A stretch of 64,000 nt of DNA from Campylobacter concisus (GCF_002913715.1 NZ_PPCE01000010.1:62001-126000); one strand, 5' to 3'. Shown: positions 18,623 to 28,310, counted from the stretch's first letter. Numbers and translations: made by a program. Notes: generated from the sequence alone by a model not told the origin.

Positions 18623-19490
18623 CGCTCATTTTATCTTTATAGTTACTTAAACTATTTTTTCGCTCTTCTAAAAATGAGCTTAGCTTTTTCTTGTTCTCTT
18701 CAAAAAATATAGCAAAATCCTGCTCATTTTGTATCTTGTCTTCACCAAAGCTATCAAGCATTACATTTGAGCTACCAACTATCACCAAATAACGCCTATT
18801 TTCATAGCTTAATAGCATTAGCTTATTCGTGCGATCAAGATACTTTTCATATATTATATTGACGTTACTATTTTGATTTTTAAGTAGCCAGTTCATTGAT
18901 TTTGTATCATTTTGAGACTGATTTCTAGGTGCTTTAAATCCGCTAAAATCATTACTCTTTGACGTAATATATCTTTTAAATACATATAAAAATACAAGAA
19001 GCGTAATAAGCACACTTAAGACTATAAAATACCTTGAGTCTATATTCAGCATAGGCTCTTCATCTATCTTTGGAGTGCTAGGGGCCTCTATTTTTGCACT
19101 AGCTTGAGGCATATTTTGTATTTGAGGTTTTGCATTTTTTAGAGTTACACGAATGCGGAGTCCAAAACTATCAGTCGTCTTTGAAGCATTTACGATAATA
19201 GCATCATTTGAGCGCAAATTTAAGACAAGCGAGTTTTGCTTTGGCTCTATCTCAAGCTCTTGAATAATCTTTGAGTTTATGTCTTTACTAGCACTTTGAT
19301 CGTAATTTAGCGAATTTAATATCAAAGATGTTGTGTCTTTTTCGCGCTTTTGAAAGATATTTCCTTCATAAGGTGCATCAAAACTAAGCATAATATCAAC
19401 CCTATCAGCACGTTCATAGATATTGTAAGTTAATAGATTTGAAGCTAAAATTTGAGTTGCAAAAAGTAAGAAAAATAGTATAAATTTCAT
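18612..19490 (-). CDS. fliO: flagellar export protein FliO-like
   Basis: A 292-residue protein with an N-terminal signal (about 1-16), a periplasmic segment of about 130 residues rich in beta and Asn/Ser, one TM (about 153-171), and a cytoplasmic tail with the FliO-like pattern of a KYLDRTNKLMLLSYENRRYLVIVGSSN strand pair. FliO assists assembly of the FliP/FliQ/FliR export gate. The long periplasmic part is typical of Campylobacterota FliO (HP0583/Cj0352 type), from recall. It overlaps fliN by 4 bp, matching that gene order. Primary-sequence similarity of FliO is always weak, so the call rests on topology and context. Confidence 0.78.
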   Translation of the reverse strand: MKFILFFLLFATQILASNLLTYNIYERADRVDIMLSFDAPYEGNIFQKREKDTTSLILNSLNYDQSASKDINSKIIQELEIEPKQNSLVLNLRSNDAIIVNASKTTDSFGLRIRVTLKNAKPQIQNMPQASAKIEAPSTPKIDEEPMLNIDSRYFIVLSVLITLLVFLYVFKRYITSKSNDFSGFKAPRNQSQNDTKSMNWLLKNQNSNVNIIYEKYLDRTNKLMLLSYENRRYLVIVGSSNVMLDSFGEDKIQNEQDFAIFFEENKKKLSSFLEERKNSLSNYKDKMSGEF

Positions 19491-19804
19491 AAAAGTTCTT
19501 TTTTGAAGTACTGAATAACTGACTTTGAATCCAAAATTTCATTTATCCTGATGGCTAAATTTTTCTCATAAACCATTACTTCGCCTTTTCCAAAAATTCT
19601 ATTATTTATATATAGCTCCACACTCTCACCAGCTGGCTTTTCAAGGTCTATAACAGAGCCAGCTTCAAATTTCAAAAGCTCATTTATGCTAACCGTAGTA
19701 GTTCCTAGCTCAGCTATAAAATCAACGCTTATATCCATAAGCTCATCATAGCTCTTAAAAAGCCCTAGCTGCTCTAGCGTCTCTATCGCACTCTCGTCGT
19801 TCAT
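19487..19804 (-). CDS. fliN: flagellar motor switch protein FliN
   Basis: A 105-residue protein dominated by the SpoA/FliMN C-ring domain. The central region (ISVDFIAELGTTTVSINELL to GSVIDLEKPAGESVELYINN) and the downstream GKGEVMVYEKNLAIRI strand are typical FliN. It forms the base of the C-ring that switches rotation on CheY-P binding. It sits between a CheX-like gene and fliO with 4-bp overlaps on both sides, so the three are translated as a unit. Confidence 0.95.
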   Translation of the reverse strand: MNDESAIETLEQLGLFKSYDELMDISVDFIAELGTTTVSINELLKFEAGSVIDLEKPAGESVELYINNRIFGKGEVMVYEKNLAIRINEILDSKSVIQYFKKELL

Positions 19805-20220
19805 TGTATGTTGTAGCCTATTTGAAATGTTCTATTTTTTATTTTATATACAAATTTCTCTTTTAGTTTGATACCAAAATTTTCAACTTCGCCTAAAAAT
19901 TCAGGCGTTCCAAGCTTATAAGCATTTGGCTCTTTTTCATTTAGTAAATTTTTAGCTTTGCCAATGATCTGATTTGCTATCTCTTTACAAAGATCGTCTA
20001 GATCACCACCATCAACATCTTCGTGACCAAAAAAGGCATTCATGAAAATTTTCAAAGTATCTTTTTTAAAAAATAGGTAAAAATGATACTCGCTTTTGCC
20101 CTTATAGACTGGTATGCTAGCTCCGTAAAATCCTTTACCTAGACTCTTGCCAAACTCTAAATCCAGCCCTAAAGTATCCTTGCAAAGATAGCTTGTAGCT
20201 TCATCTATAACTTTTCTCAT
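19801..20220 (-). CDS. CheX/CheC-type domain protein (chemotaxis phosphatase-like)
   Basis: A 139-residue soluble protein. The helix DDLCKEIANQIIGKAKNLL (about 77-95) carries the E-x2-N pattern that in CheX, CheC and FliY hydrolyses CheY-P, and the surrounding alpha/beta order fits a CheX fold. The gene overlaps fliN by 4 bp, so a role at the motor switch or in CheY-P turnover is reasonable. Only one E-x2-N motif is visible. The C. jejuni gene at this position is, to my knowledge, of unknown function. The call is a pattern match, not a proven homology. Confidence 0.6.
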   Translation of the reverse strand: MRKVIDEATSYLCKDTLGLDLEFGKSLGKGFYGASIPVYKGKSEYHFYLFFKKDTLKIFMNAFFGHEDVDGGDLDDLCKEIANQIIGKAKNLLNEKEPNAYKLGTPEFLGEVENFGIKLKEKFVYKIKNRTFQIGYNIQ

Positions 20221-20298
20221 ATCTCTTCCTTAAGACTTGAAATGCATTTTCAATTATACTTTGGCTTTACTAAATTAGCTATAAATTTATTAAGCATT

Positions 20299-21048
20299 TT
20301 AAAAGAGTTTATCTATCTCTTTTACTAGCTTTTCACCGCTAAATTCGGCACAAAGCTTAACTATTTGCGTACCTATTATCGCTCCGTCAGCATATTTTTT
20401 TACTTCATTAACATCATCTTTGTTTTTTATACCAAAGCCAACAGCCACTGGCAAATCGCTCTTTTTCTTAAGCTCTAGGACCAATTTTTTTATCCTATCT
20501 TCATCAGCCCTTTTTGAACCGCTAACGCCGATCGCGCCAAGAGCGTAGATAAATCCTGAGCCAAATTTTAAAATTCCATCCGCTCTACTACCAGATGTGA
20601 CGCTGATAAGTGGTATCAGGCTTAAATTTAGCTCCTTGCACTTTAGAGCAAATTCCTCGCACTCCTCGCAAGGCAGATCCGGCACGATAAAGCCGCTAAC
20701 TCCAGCCTCAACTGATCTTTTTAGAAATTTATCAACACCATAAGCAAAGATGATGTTGTAATAAACCAAAAAAACAAGTGGCTTTGTCACTTTTGCCTTG
20801 CAACTCTCAAGCATATCAAAGACAACGTCTGTATTTACGCCATTTTGCACCGTCTCAAAGCTAGCTTGCGCGATGAGTTTGCCATCAGCTAGCGGGTCAG
20901 AGTAAGGGATGCCGATCTCAACTAGATCTAGCGTGCTCTCATCTAAATTTTCTAAAAATTCCTTCGTTTTTTCTAAGCTTGGATATCCAGCCACGATGTA
21001 GCCGATGTTTGCCTTTTTGCCGTTAAATGCGCTTCTAACCTTATCCAT
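20299..21048 (-). CDS. trpA: tryptophan synthase alpha subunit
   Basis: A 249-residue TIM-barrel enzyme cleaving indole-3-glycerol phosphate to indole, which is channelled to TrpB. Catalytic Glu and Asp are visible in [15 protein letters not shown] (about 40-54), and the phosphate-binding loop in [12 protein letters not shown] and VGFGIKN. Slightly shorter than E. coli TrpA but complete. It overlaps trpB by 8 bp and ends the operon. A 78-bp gap separates it from the CheX-like gene. Confidence 0.97.
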   Translation of the reverse strand: MDKVRSAFNGKKANIGYIVAGYPSLEKTKEFLENLDESTLDLVEIGIPYSDPLADGKLIAQASFETVQNGVNTDVVFDMLESCKAKVTKPLVFLVYYNIIFAYGVDKFLKRSVEAGVSGFIVPDLPCEECEEFALKCKELNLSLIPLISVTSGSRADGILKFGSGFIYALGAIGVSGSKRADEDRIKKLVLELKKKSDLPVAVGFGIKNKDDVNEVKKYADGAIIGTQIVKLCAEFSGEKLVKEIDKLF

Positions 21049-22222
21049 AAATTTTTCCTTTTTCGTAGCCGATAACTGTGTTTATATCCTTATCGCCCCT
21101 GCCTGAGACGTTTACGACGATGACGCTTTTTTTATCAAGTTTTGGGCAAAGCTTCTCCAGATACGCCAGTGCGTGCGCGCTCTCGATGGCTGGGATGATG
21201 CCTTCCATTTTGCTTAGAAAATACAAGGCATTTATGCACTCATCGTCAGTTACAGCTTCATATTTTACCCTTTTGATGTCGTTTAGGTGGGCGTGCTCTG
21301 GGCCGATGCCTGGGTAGTCTAGGCCTGCTGAGATGCTGTGAACTGGCGAGATCATGCCGTACTCATCTTGCAAGACCGTCGTTTTCATGCCGTGGATGAT
21401 GCCAGTTTTGCCTTTGCTAAGCGTAGCTGCATGATAAGGTGTCTCTATGCCAAGACCGCCAGCCTCAATACCTACTAAATTTACGCTCTCATCGTCCAAA
21501 AACGCACTAAAAATGCCAATAGCATTGCTGCCGCCGCCAACGCAGGCAATGACGTAGTCGGCCTTTTTGCCGTAATCTGCAAGCTGAGCTTTGGCCTCTG
21601 TGCCGATCACGCTTTGAAAGTCACGCACGATCTTTGGATATGGGTGTGGACCAACGGCTGAGCCAATGACGTAAAATGCGCTCTCTATCTCATTTACCCA
21701 CGCTTGTATGGCCGCCGTAGTCGCCTCTTTTAGCGTTTTTAAGCCGTCTTCTACGCTCACCACTTTTGCGCCAAGAAGCTGCATACGAAAGGCATTTAGC
21801 TGCTGTCTAGCCACGTCTGTTGCGCCCATATATACGTCACACTCTAAGCCCAAAAGTGCTGCTGCAGTCGCTGTTGCCACACCGTGCTGACCAGCTCCAG
21901 TCTCAGCTAAAATTTTCTTTTTACCCATTTTTTTAGCAAGCAGTGCTTGAGCTAGGGCGTTATTTATCTTGTGCGCACCCGTGTGGTTTAGATCCTCTCT
22001 TTTTAGGTAAATTTCATGTCCGTAGTGCTCGCTTAGGCGCTTTGCAAAAAAGAGCGGACTAGGCCTGCCAACGTAGTTTTTCAAAAGATCATCAAGCTCA
22101 TCTTTAAACTCTTTTGTCTTTGCGATGCTCTCATAAGCATTTTCTAGCTCATCAAGGGCAAACATCACCGTCTCAGGCACGAACTGCCCGCCAAATTTTC
22201 CAAAATACGCCTTACTATTCAT
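21041..22222 (-). CDS. trpB: tryptophan synthase beta subunit
   Basis: A 393-residue PLP enzyme joining indole to serine. The PLP lysine lies in [14 protein letters not shown] (about 87), the substrate loop in [13 protein letters not shown], and the PLP phosphate site in [10 protein letters not shown]. Length and motifs match TrpB1, the type that pairs with TrpA. It overlaps both trpF (8 bp) and trpA (8 bp), so the genes are translationally coupled. Confidence 0.98.
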   Translation of the reverse strand: MNSKAYFGKFGGQFVPETVMFALDELENAYESIAKTKEFKDELDDLLKNYVGRPSPLFFAKRLSEHYGHEIYLKREDLNHTGAHKINNALAQALLAKKMGKKKILAETGAGQHGVATATAAALLGLECDVYMGATDVARQQLNAFRMQLLGAKVVSVEDGLKTLKEATTAAIQAWVNEIESAFYVIGSAVGPHPYPKIVRDFQSVIGTEAKAQLADYGKKADYVIACVGGGSNAIGIFSAFLDDESVNLVGIEAGGLGIETPYHAATLSKGKTGIIHGMKTTVLQDEYGMISPVHSISAGLDYPGIGPEHAHLNDIKRVKYEAVTDDECINALYFLSKMEGIIPAIESAHALAYLEKLCPKLDKKSVIVVNVSGRGDKDINTVIGYEKGKIYG

Positions 22223-22826
22223 CTTCTACCTCACCTATGATCTTTAAAATTCTCTCTATCTTTTGCGCATCTTTTATGCCATTTTCGTCCTCGACTTTGG
22301 AGTTGATATCGACTAAATATGGCCTAAATTTCAGCGCCTCTTTGATGTTGTGCTCGCCTATGCCCCCAGCCATGCCAAATTTAAATTTAACCTCTTTTAA
22401 AATTTTCCAATCAAAGCTAATGCCATTTCCACCGGCATTTTCGCCCTTGCAGTCAAAAAGCGCCATGTCAAAATGCTTAAAATCAACCTCTGGCAAGCTA
22501 TCTTTCACGCTAAAAACCTGCCAAATCTCAAGCCCCATATCTTTTAAATTTGCCTCTAAATTTTCACTCACTACTCCATGCATCTGAGCTACGTCAAGAC
22601 CAGCAAACTGACAAATTTCTATTATCTCGCACTCACTTTGCTCCGCAAAAACGCCAACTACTTTTTTGCCATTGCTGTGAGCAAATTTCACTATCTGCCT
22701 GGCTAAATTTAGCTCGACCTTTCTTTTGCTTTTGGCAAATATCAGCCCGATAAAATCAACATCCAAAGCGCAAACCGCACTCGCCTCGTCTAGCGTTTTG
22801 ATACCACAAATTTTAACCAGCGCCAT
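22215..22826 (-). CDS. trpF: phosphoribosylanthranilate isomerase
   Basis: A 203-residue TIM-barrel enzyme of tryptophan synthesis. The start [12 protein letters not shown] with the catalytic Cys in ICGIK and the Asp in LFDCKGEN are diagnostic; [11 protein letters not shown] is the phosphate-binding strand. It overlaps trpGD by 14 bp and trpB by 8 bp. It is a stand-alone TrpF, not fused to TrpC as in E. coli. trpC is not in the window. Confidence 0.96.
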   Translation of the reverse strand: MALVKICGIKTLDEASAVCALDVDFIGLIFAKSKRKVELNLARQIVKFAHSNGKKVVGVFAEQSECEIIEICQFAGLDVAQMHGVVSENLEANLKDMGLEIWQVFSVKDSLPEVDFKHFDMALFDCKGENAGGNGISFDWKILKEVKFKFGMAGGIGEHNIKEALKFRPYLVDINSKVEDENGIKDAQKIERILKIIGEVEDE

Positions 22827-24429
22827 TAGCCCCAGCCTTTATAAACTCTTCATAAAATTTATACGCCCTGCCAGAATTTATCACCTCAAGCACCATTTTT
22901 TTTGCCTCGTCTGGGCTCTTTGCGCCATCAGCCCCGTAAAGTGCAAACATCGCATTAAAGACCACGATGTCAAATTTCGCCCCCTGCTCCTCGCCTTTTA
23001 GCGTGCGGATCAATGTTTTGGCGTTTTCTTCAGGTGTGCCGCCCTCGATATCGCTGTGAAGCGCTCTTTTAAAGCCAAACTGCTCTGGCGTGATGCTATA
23101 TTCAAAAATTTCGCCATTTTTTAGCTCCACAACGCTTGTTTCACTGCAAAGCGTGATCTCATCTAGTCCGTCATCGCCGCGAACGACAAAAGCGTGCTTT
23201 CTACCAAGGATCTTAAGCGTCTGGGCGTAGAGTTTTAGCACTGGTTTGTGATAGACGCCAACTAGCTGATTTGTAAGGTTTAAATTTGGATTTAAAAGCG
23301 GTCCAAGCACGTTAAATACGGTTCTTATGCCAAGTCTTTGGCGCACTTCTCTCACCTCACCCACTAGCGGATGGAAAAATGGTGCATGGAAAAAGGCTAA
23401 ATTTTTACTAGCTAAATTTTCGCGCTGTTTTGCCAGTGATTTTTCACTTTTTACACCTAAAATTTCAAGCACATCAGAGCTGCCTGACTTGCTTGAAACT
23501 GCCTTGTTGCCGTGTTTTGCGACCTTTATGCCAAGACTTGCAAGGATAAATGCCACCGTGGTTGAGATATTTATCGTCTTAAAGCCATCGCCTCCAGTGC
23601 CGCAAAGATCGATCATAGGTGTGTCATCACGGTAGGTTTGCGAGTATTTTAGGATATTTTTCGCAAGCGCAGCGAGGCTTTTTGGATAGAGGCTCTTTTC
23701 GCTAATGAGCACCAAAAGGGCTGAAAGCTGCACGATCTCGTATTCTTTACTGGCTATTATCTCACAAATTTGCTCAAAGTCGCTATCATCAAGCGGTATG
23801 CTCTCTTGAAGCTTGATAAGATATGGCTTAAGTGAGCGAATTTTTGGCTCTTTAACCTCATCTTTTGCTTTGTAATTTACAAAATTTTCAACTATCTTTT
23901 TACCGTATTGCGTAAAGTAGCTCTCAGGGTGAAACTGGATACCAAATATCGGCTTATCTTTTACGCTAAGTGCCATAACTACGCCATCATCGCTCACCGC
24001 ATCAGCACTCAAGCTAGCTGGGAGCTCATCGACATAAAGCGAGTGGTAGCGCATAACCTCAAAGCGCTCTGGTAGCCCTGCAAAAAGCGGCTCTTTGTTT
24101 TTCACGTCAATAAACGAGGTCTTGCCGTGAAGTGGGTCATCTAGTCTTTTTATCTTTGCGCCAAAACTAAGCCCTATAGCTTGATGTCCAAGGCAAATTC
24201 CAAGTACCGGCACGCCAAGGTCGGCTTTTAGAATTTCTAAACAAACTCCGCTATCTTTTGGGTGCTTTGGCCCTGGGCTTAAAATGATCTTGCTTGGGTT
24301 TAGTTTTTTGATCTCGTCAAGCGTGATCTTGTCATTTCTAACACATCTAACCTCTTCATCTGTAAGCTCTTTTACATATTGCTCAACATTAAAAACAAAA
24401 CTATCGTAATTATCTATGAGTAAAATCAA
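22813..24429 (-). CDS. trpGD: fused anthranilate synthase glutaminase / anthranilate phosphoribosyltransferase
   Basis: A 538-residue two-domain enzyme. Residues 1-190 are a class I glutamine amidotransferase (LSPGPKHPKD, the nucleophile Cys in LGICLGHQAIG about 79, His-Glu in FHPESYF), which feeds ammonia to TrpE. Residues about 205-538 are the TrpD transferase (DLCGTGGDGFKTINIST phosphoribosyl loop, KHGNKAVSSKSGSSD). The fusion is usual in Campylobacter. TrpE, its obligate partner, is not next to it: the gene upstream is recR, 85 bp away, whereas in C. jejuni trpE heads this operon. Confidence 0.96.
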   Translation of the reverse strand: MILLIDNYDSFVFNVEQYVKELTDEEVRCVRNDKITLDEIKKLNPSKIILSPGPKHPKDSGVCLEILKADLGVPVLGICLGHQAIGLSFGAKIKRLDDPLHGKTSFIDVKNKEPLFAGLPERFEVMRYHSLYVDELPASLSADAVSDDGVVMALSVKDKPIFGIQFHPESYFTQYGKKIVENFVNYKAKDEVKEPKIRSLKPYLIKLQESIPLDDSDFEQICEIIASKEYEIVQLSALLVLISEKSLYPKSLAALAKNILKYSQTYRDDTPMIDLCGTGGDGFKTINISTTVAFILASLGIKVAKHGNKAVSSKSGSSDVLEILGVKSEKSLAKQRENLASKNLAFFHAPFFHPLVGEVREVRQRLGIRTVFNVLGPLLNPNLNLTNQLVGVYHKPVLKLYAQTLKILGRKHAFVVRGDDGLDEITLCSETSVVELKNGEIFEYSITPEQFGFKRALHSDIEGGTPEENAKTLIRTLKGEEQGAKFDIVVFNAMFALYGADGAKSPDEAKKMVLEVINSGRAYKFYEEFIKAGANGAG

Positions 24430-24491
24430 CCTATATCCTTTAAATTTAGCAGCGGCTGAGCCTTGGCTAAATTTCTATAAATTTAGGCAAA

Positions 24492-24497
24492 ATTATA
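24492..24497 (-). promoter_or_regulatory. -10 box for the trpGD-F-B-A operon
   Basis: A reverse-strand TATAAT (context AGTTATAATTTTG) lies about 63 bp before the trpGD start, in the gap after recR. I see no short Trp-codon-rich leader ORF and no attenuator in the leader, so control by classic attenuation is not supported here. Confidence 0.5.
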
Positions 24498-24514
24498 ACT
24501 AAAAGAAAGTTTAA

Positions 24515-25087
24515 TTAGGCTTTTGTACGGCTTTCGTAGGCTTTTAAAAGTGAAAGCATGTCGACGTTTTCTAAATTTACGCCAGTTGGCACGCCCTGGG
24601 CGATCTTGCTAAATGAAATTTCACTCATGCCAAGCTTATCCTCGACATAAAGCATGAGCGCATCAGAATTTAGCCCTGGTGTAAAGGCAAAAACGACCTC
24701 TTTTGAGCCATTTTGCGTGATCGCACTTCGCAGCCTCTCTATGGCATCCTCGTCGATCTCGTCAAGCACGAAGTAAAGGCCGTTGTAGATGCCATTTTGC
24801 TCAAAAACTAAGATATCTTTTGGACTCTCAACCAGCAATATAACCTCACTGTCCCTGCTCTCGTCACTGCAAATGTCACAAATTTCATTTTCGCTTAGCC
24901 CACCACAACGCTCACAGCGCTTGATAAATCTCACCGCATCTTCGATATTTTGAGCGAGCCTTAGCCCTGCAAAGCTATCTTGCATGCAGACAAAATAGGC
25001 AAACCTTGCGGCTGATTTTTTACCAACACCAGGGAGCTTTGCAAAAGACTCAGTTAGTTCGTTAAATTTTTCTAAGCCTCTTTTCAT
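24515..25087 (-). CDS. recR: recombination mediator RecR
   Basis: A 190-residue protein that loads RecA at gaps. A helix-hairpin-helix (FAKLPGVGKKSAARFAYF) is followed by a four-Cys zinc site (CERCGG...CDIC) and a Toprim domain (ILLVESPKDILVFEQ) ending with the conserved QGVPTG segment. Length is slightly short but all parts are present. It overlaps racS by 4 bp. The same racR-racS-recR order next to dnaJ is known from C. jejuni. Confidence 0.96.
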   Translation of the reverse strand: MKRGLEKFNELTESFAKLPGVGKKSAARFAYFVCMQDSFAGLRLAQNIEDAVRFIKRCERCGGLSENEICDICSDESRDSEVILLVESPKDILVFEQNGIYNGLYFVLDEIDEDAIERLRSAITQNGSKEVVFAFTPGLNSDALMLYVEDKLGMSEISFSKIAQGVPTGVNLENVDMLSLLKAYESRTKA

Positions 25088-26340
25088 ACTCGCTTTGCCT
25101 TTGATCTAAGTAAAATTTTAAATACATGATAGCCGTCTTCGTAGTCATAAACTAGCTCAAATTTTTGCATCTGACAAATTTGCTCGATGATATAAAGTCC
25201 AAGCCCCATACCACTTCCTGCACTCACTTTGTCGCCACGCACAAAGGCTTGTTTGTAGTAATCAATCGGATGATTTAGCTTTTTGCCTAAATTTTTAACC
25301 GCTATAAATTCGCTATCGCAAATCAAAATAGCCTTTTTATCCTCTGCGTATTTTAGGGCATTGTCTATCAAATTTTTAATCGCCAAACTAAAAAGCTGAA
25401 AATCCACTCTTAAAATAACGTCATCTCTGATATCACAGCTCACTCGCTCTTCAAATTTATCAAGCATTAGCATATCTTGCACTTGCTCCAATATAAGTGA
25501 AAAATGACACTCTTGATAGTTTAGTGCGTAGCTTTTAGAAAGGAGCTGCTCGACCTTGCTAAATTCATTTATCAGCATCTCAAGGCGCTCGAAAACGTTT
25601 ATGAGCCTCATCTTTTGGGTCTCATTTGCGACCATTTCAGAGACGATCCTGCCCTTGCCAATCGGAGTCTTTAGCTCATGCATGATCGCACGTAAAAATA
25701 GCTGCCTTGAGCGGATGAGCTCTCTGATCTTGCAAACGGCATTATCAAACTCAACCGCGACCTGTCCGATCTCATCTTGCTCATTTTCATTTAGCCTAGC
25801 CGTCATCGCCATTTCCATATTTCCACTGGCAAATTTTCTGATATCTTTACTAAGCCTTCTAAGTGGTGAAAGACTTCTAAGAACAGAAACATAAAGTGAA
25901 ATTAGAAGGGCTGAAACTATCAAAAAAGCAACCCAAAGTGGATCATTTACGTGTCTTGCGTCGTTACTTTCAAGAAGTAGCTGAAAAGACGGGTTTTTAA
26001 TAAGCAAATACAAATCACCTTTGTAATTAACCGATTGCACCACTCCAAGAGGTGTGTGCTGCGTAAAAACAACAGTTCCATTTGTAGCTATTGAAGTGGC
26101 TAAATTTTTATTTCCAACATACTCTAAGTAAAAATTTTTAAAATAATGTTCTAAATCTCTTGGGGGATTTCCGCGTTCATAGAGTGCGACAAGATAGTTC
26201 ATCGCACTTATTTGTCTATCCTTTAGTTTTTCTAAAGCGCTCTCTTGCTGAATGTTTGCAAAAGTTACAAAGAGCAAGCACATCAGCGAGAAAGCTATGG
26301 CAAAGATAATAGTTATCTTCGTAGTTATGGAATATTTCAT
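25084..26340 (-). CDS. racS: sensor histidine kinase RacS
   Basis: A 418-residue membrane kinase: TM1 about 9-29, periplasmic loop about 30-134, TM2 about 135-154, HAMP about 155-207, phospho-acceptor His221 in RAIMHELKTPIGKG, N box (AIKNLIDNALKYAE) and G box (GSGMGLGLYIIEQ). The HATPase is compact. It overlaps racR and recR by 4 bp each. RacRS in C. jejuni is a temperature- and redox-linked system affecting colonisation and respiratory genes; the name is transferred by gene order (dnaJ-racR-racS-recR) and family. Confidence 0.88.
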   Translation of the reverse strand: MKYSITTKITIIFAIAFSLMCLLFVTFANIQQESALEKLKDRQISAMNYLVALYERGNPPRDLEHYFKNFYLEYVGNKNLATSIATNGTVVFTQHTPLGVVQSVNYKGDLYLLIKNPSFQLLLESNDARHVNDPLWVAFLIVSALLISLYVSVLRSLSPLRRLSKDIRKFASGNMEMAMTARLNENEQDEIGQVAVEFDNAVCKIRELIRSRQLFLRAIMHELKTPIGKGRIVSEMVANETQKMRLINVFERLEMLINEFSKVEQLLSKSYALNYQECHFSLILEQVQDMLMLDKFEERVSCDIRDDVILRVDFQLFSLAIKNLIDNALKYAEDKKAILICDSEFIAVKNLGKKLNHPIDYYKQAFVRGDKVSAGSGMGLGLYIIEQICQMQKFELVYDYEDGYHVFKILLRSKAKRV

Positions 26341-27008
26341 CCGATAAGCTTATATCCTATGCCTCTTACTGAAAATATATGTTTTGGGGCTTTTGAGCTA
26401 TCACCGATTTTTGATCTAAGGCGTCCGATAATAACATCTAAGCTCTTTGAATCTTTATCTTTTAGGCTTTTGCAGTTATAAACTAGCTGTTCGCGTGATA
26501 CTGAAAAGCTGTGTTGCTTAATGAGATAAGTTAAAATTTCATACTCAGCTGGAGTAAGCGCTAATGGCTCATTATTAAAGTAAATTTCGTGGCGTTTATC
26601 ATCGATCCTAAATGCGCTATCAACGACCTCTTCTTGTACTTCATTTGTCTTTTTATATCTTCTTATAAGACTTGTGATACGAGCATACATCTCTTTTGGA
26701 TCGTATGGTTTTGGCAAATAATCATCAGCACCAAGCTGAAGTCCAACAACCTTGTCACTAATATCGCTTCTAGCTGAACTTATGATGATAGGAATGTCAT
26801 ATTTTTGGCGAATTTCTTTACAAACCTCAAGCCCATCAATGCCCGGTAAAGTAAGATCAAGTATTAACAAATCATAGTTTTTTATCCCAGCACTAAGCCC
26901 TAAATAAGGGTCCTCAAAATTCGTAACTTTTATATTAAAACTATCAAGATATTCAGATAAAATTTGTGCAAATTCTGGATCGTCTTCTATCATTAAAACA
27001 TTAACCAT
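26337..27008 (-). CDS. racR: response regulator RacR
   Basis: A 223-residue OmpR-family regulator. The receiver has acidic pair E8/D9-D10, phospho-acceptor D51 in LLILDLTLPGIDG and the Lys before Pro in DYLPKPYD; the winged helix ends in VRGIGYKLIG. It is divergent from dnaJ with a 122-bp gap carrying promoters on both strands. In C. jejuni RacR is reported to bind near dnaJ-racR and control fumarate/nitrate respiration genes. The identification relies on that gene order. Confidence 0.9.
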   Translation of the reverse strand: MVNVLMIEDDPEFAQILSEYLDSFNIKVTNFEDPYLGLSAGIKNYDLLILDLTLPGIDGLEVCKEIRQKYDIPIIISSARSDISDKVVGLQLGADDYLPKPYDPKEMYARITSLIRRYKKTNEVQEEVVDSAFRIDDKRHEIYFNNEPLALTPAEYEILTYLIKQHSFSVSREQLVYNCKSLKDKDSKSLDVIIGRLRSKIGDSSKAPKHIFSVRGIGYKLIG

Positions 27009-27038
27009 GAATTATCCTTTTTATTAAAAATAGTAGAG

Positions 27039-27044
27039 ATTATA
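27039..27044 (-). promoter_or_regulatory. -10 box for racR-racS-recR
   Basis: A perfect reverse-strand TATAAT (CGTATAATCTC) lies about 30 bp upstream of racR, back to back with the dnaJ promoter region. Confidence 0.6.
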
Positions 27045-27087
27045 CGGCAAAAATGTAAATTCTTTTTTAAATTTAAACTTTTTTGGG

Positions 27088-27093
27088 TAAAAT
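27088..27093 (+). promoter_or_regulatory. possible -10 box for dnaJ
   Basis: TAAAAT in GGGTAAAATCCC lies about 38 bp before the dnaJ GTG start, downstream of a T-rich tract. It is a five-of-six match. I see no HrcA (CIRCE) inverted repeat here. Confidence 0.4.
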
Positions 27094-27130
27094 CCCATAT
27101 TTAAAATAAGCTTAATTAACAAGGGAAAAT

Positions 27131-28273
27131 GTGGAATTTGACTATTACGAAATCCTTGAAATTTCAAGAAATGCAAGCGGAGATGAGATCAAAAAAGCCT
27201 TTAGAAGACTTGCTTTAAAATATCACCCAGATAGAAATTCTGGCGACAAAGAGGCTGAACTAAAATTTAAACAGATAAATGAGGCTTATCAAGTTTTAAG
27301 CGACGAGCAAAAACGCTCTATTTACGACAGATACGGCAAAGAAGGCCTTGAGGGTCGATTTGGCAGCGGTGGTGGATTTAGTGCCGATTTTGATCTTTCA
27401 GATATTTTTGACTCATTTTTTGGTGGCGGTTTTGCAAGCAGTTCTAGACAGAGAAAAAGATACTCAGAAAAATACTCAGCCGATCTTGAAATTCCTATAA
27501 ATTTGGAGTTTAACGAAGCTATTTTTGGTTGTGAAAAAGAGATAAAATTTGATCAAAAAGTGCCTTGCCCAACATGCAATGCAACTGGCAGTAAAGATGG
27601 CAAGAGCAAGACATGCCAGCACTGTGGCGGAAGTGGCAGGATAACACGCGGAAATGGCTTTATGAATATCGTCCAAGAGTGCCCATATTGCCACGGAAGC
27701 GGTGAAGTAATAAGCGAACCATGCCCTGATTGCAATGCAAAAGCTTATAAAATCCAGCAACAAACTGTAAAGATTACTATCCCTGAAGGCGTTGATAGCG
27801 GCATGAGAATGAGAGTAGCTGGCAAAGGCAATATCGGTACAAACGGCATTCAAGGCGATCTTTATGTAAGCATAAACGTAAAAGAAGACAAGCATTTCAT
27901 ACGTCACAACGACGATGTTTATCTAGAAATTCCTGTCTTTTTCACACAAGCTATACTTGGCGAAAGTATAAAAATTCCAACTCTTCGAGGAGAAACTGAG
28001 CTAAAACTACCTGTTGGAGCAAAAGACAAGCAACAATTTATCTTTGAAAATGAAGGTATTAAAAGCGTAAATTCGCGTAAAAAAGGTAGGCTCGTAGCAC
28101 AAATTTCTATTCAAACGCCTGAAAAACTAAGCGATGAGCAAAAAGAGCTTTTAAATAAGCTTCAAGCTAGCTTTGGTATAGAATCGGGCAAATCAAATAC
28201 TGATGAAAGCGTCTTTGATAAGATAAAAAGCTGGTTTAAAGGCGATGAGCCAAAAGGCAAAAAGAAAAAATAA
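27131..28273 (+). CDS. dnaJ: chaperone DnaJ (Hsp40)
   Basis: A 380-residue co-chaperone of DnaK. The J domain (1-70) has the HPD tripeptide in KYHPDRNS, then a Gly/Phe-rich region ([17 protein letters not shown]) and a zinc domain with four repeats: [24 protein letters not shown] and a degenerate CPDCNAKA lacking the usual final glycines. The start is GTG; an ATG two bases upstream is in another frame. A Lys/Gly tail ends the protein. A strong hairpin follows the stop. Confidence 0.96.
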   Translation: MEFDYYEILEISRNASGDEIKKAFRRLALKYHPDRNSGDKEAELKFKQINEAYQVLSDEQKRSIYDRYGKEGLEGRFGSGGGFSADFDLSDIFDSFFGGGFASSSRQRKRYSEKYSADLEIPINLEFNEAIFGCEKEIKFDQKVPCPTCNATGSKDGKSKTCQHCGGSGRITRGNGFMNIVQECPYCHGSGEVISEPCPDCNAKAYKIQQQTVKITIPEGVDSGMRMRVAGKGNIGTNGIQGDLYVSINVKEDKHFIRHNDDVYLEIPVFFTQAILGESIKIPTLRGETELKLPVGAKDKQQFIFENEGIKSVNSRKKGRLVAQISIQTPEKLSDEQKELLNKLQASFGIESGKSNTDESVFDKIKSWFKGDEPKGKKKK

Positions 28274-28278
28274 ATTTA

Positions 28279-28310
28279 AATTTGTGACGTTAAATTTGAC
28301 GTCACAAATT
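28279..28310 (+). terminator. terminator after dnaJ
   Basis: A perfect 12-bp stem (AATTTGTGACGT at 28279-28290 with ACGTCACAAATT at 28299-28310) around an eight-base loop begins five bases after the dnaJ stop. The T run after it is poor (CTTTC). Confidence 0.7.

Noticed and set aside
27129-27131. ATG two bases upstream of the dnaJ start
   Set aside because: It is in a different frame and does not lead into the DnaJ protein; the GTG at 27131 gives the J domain directly.
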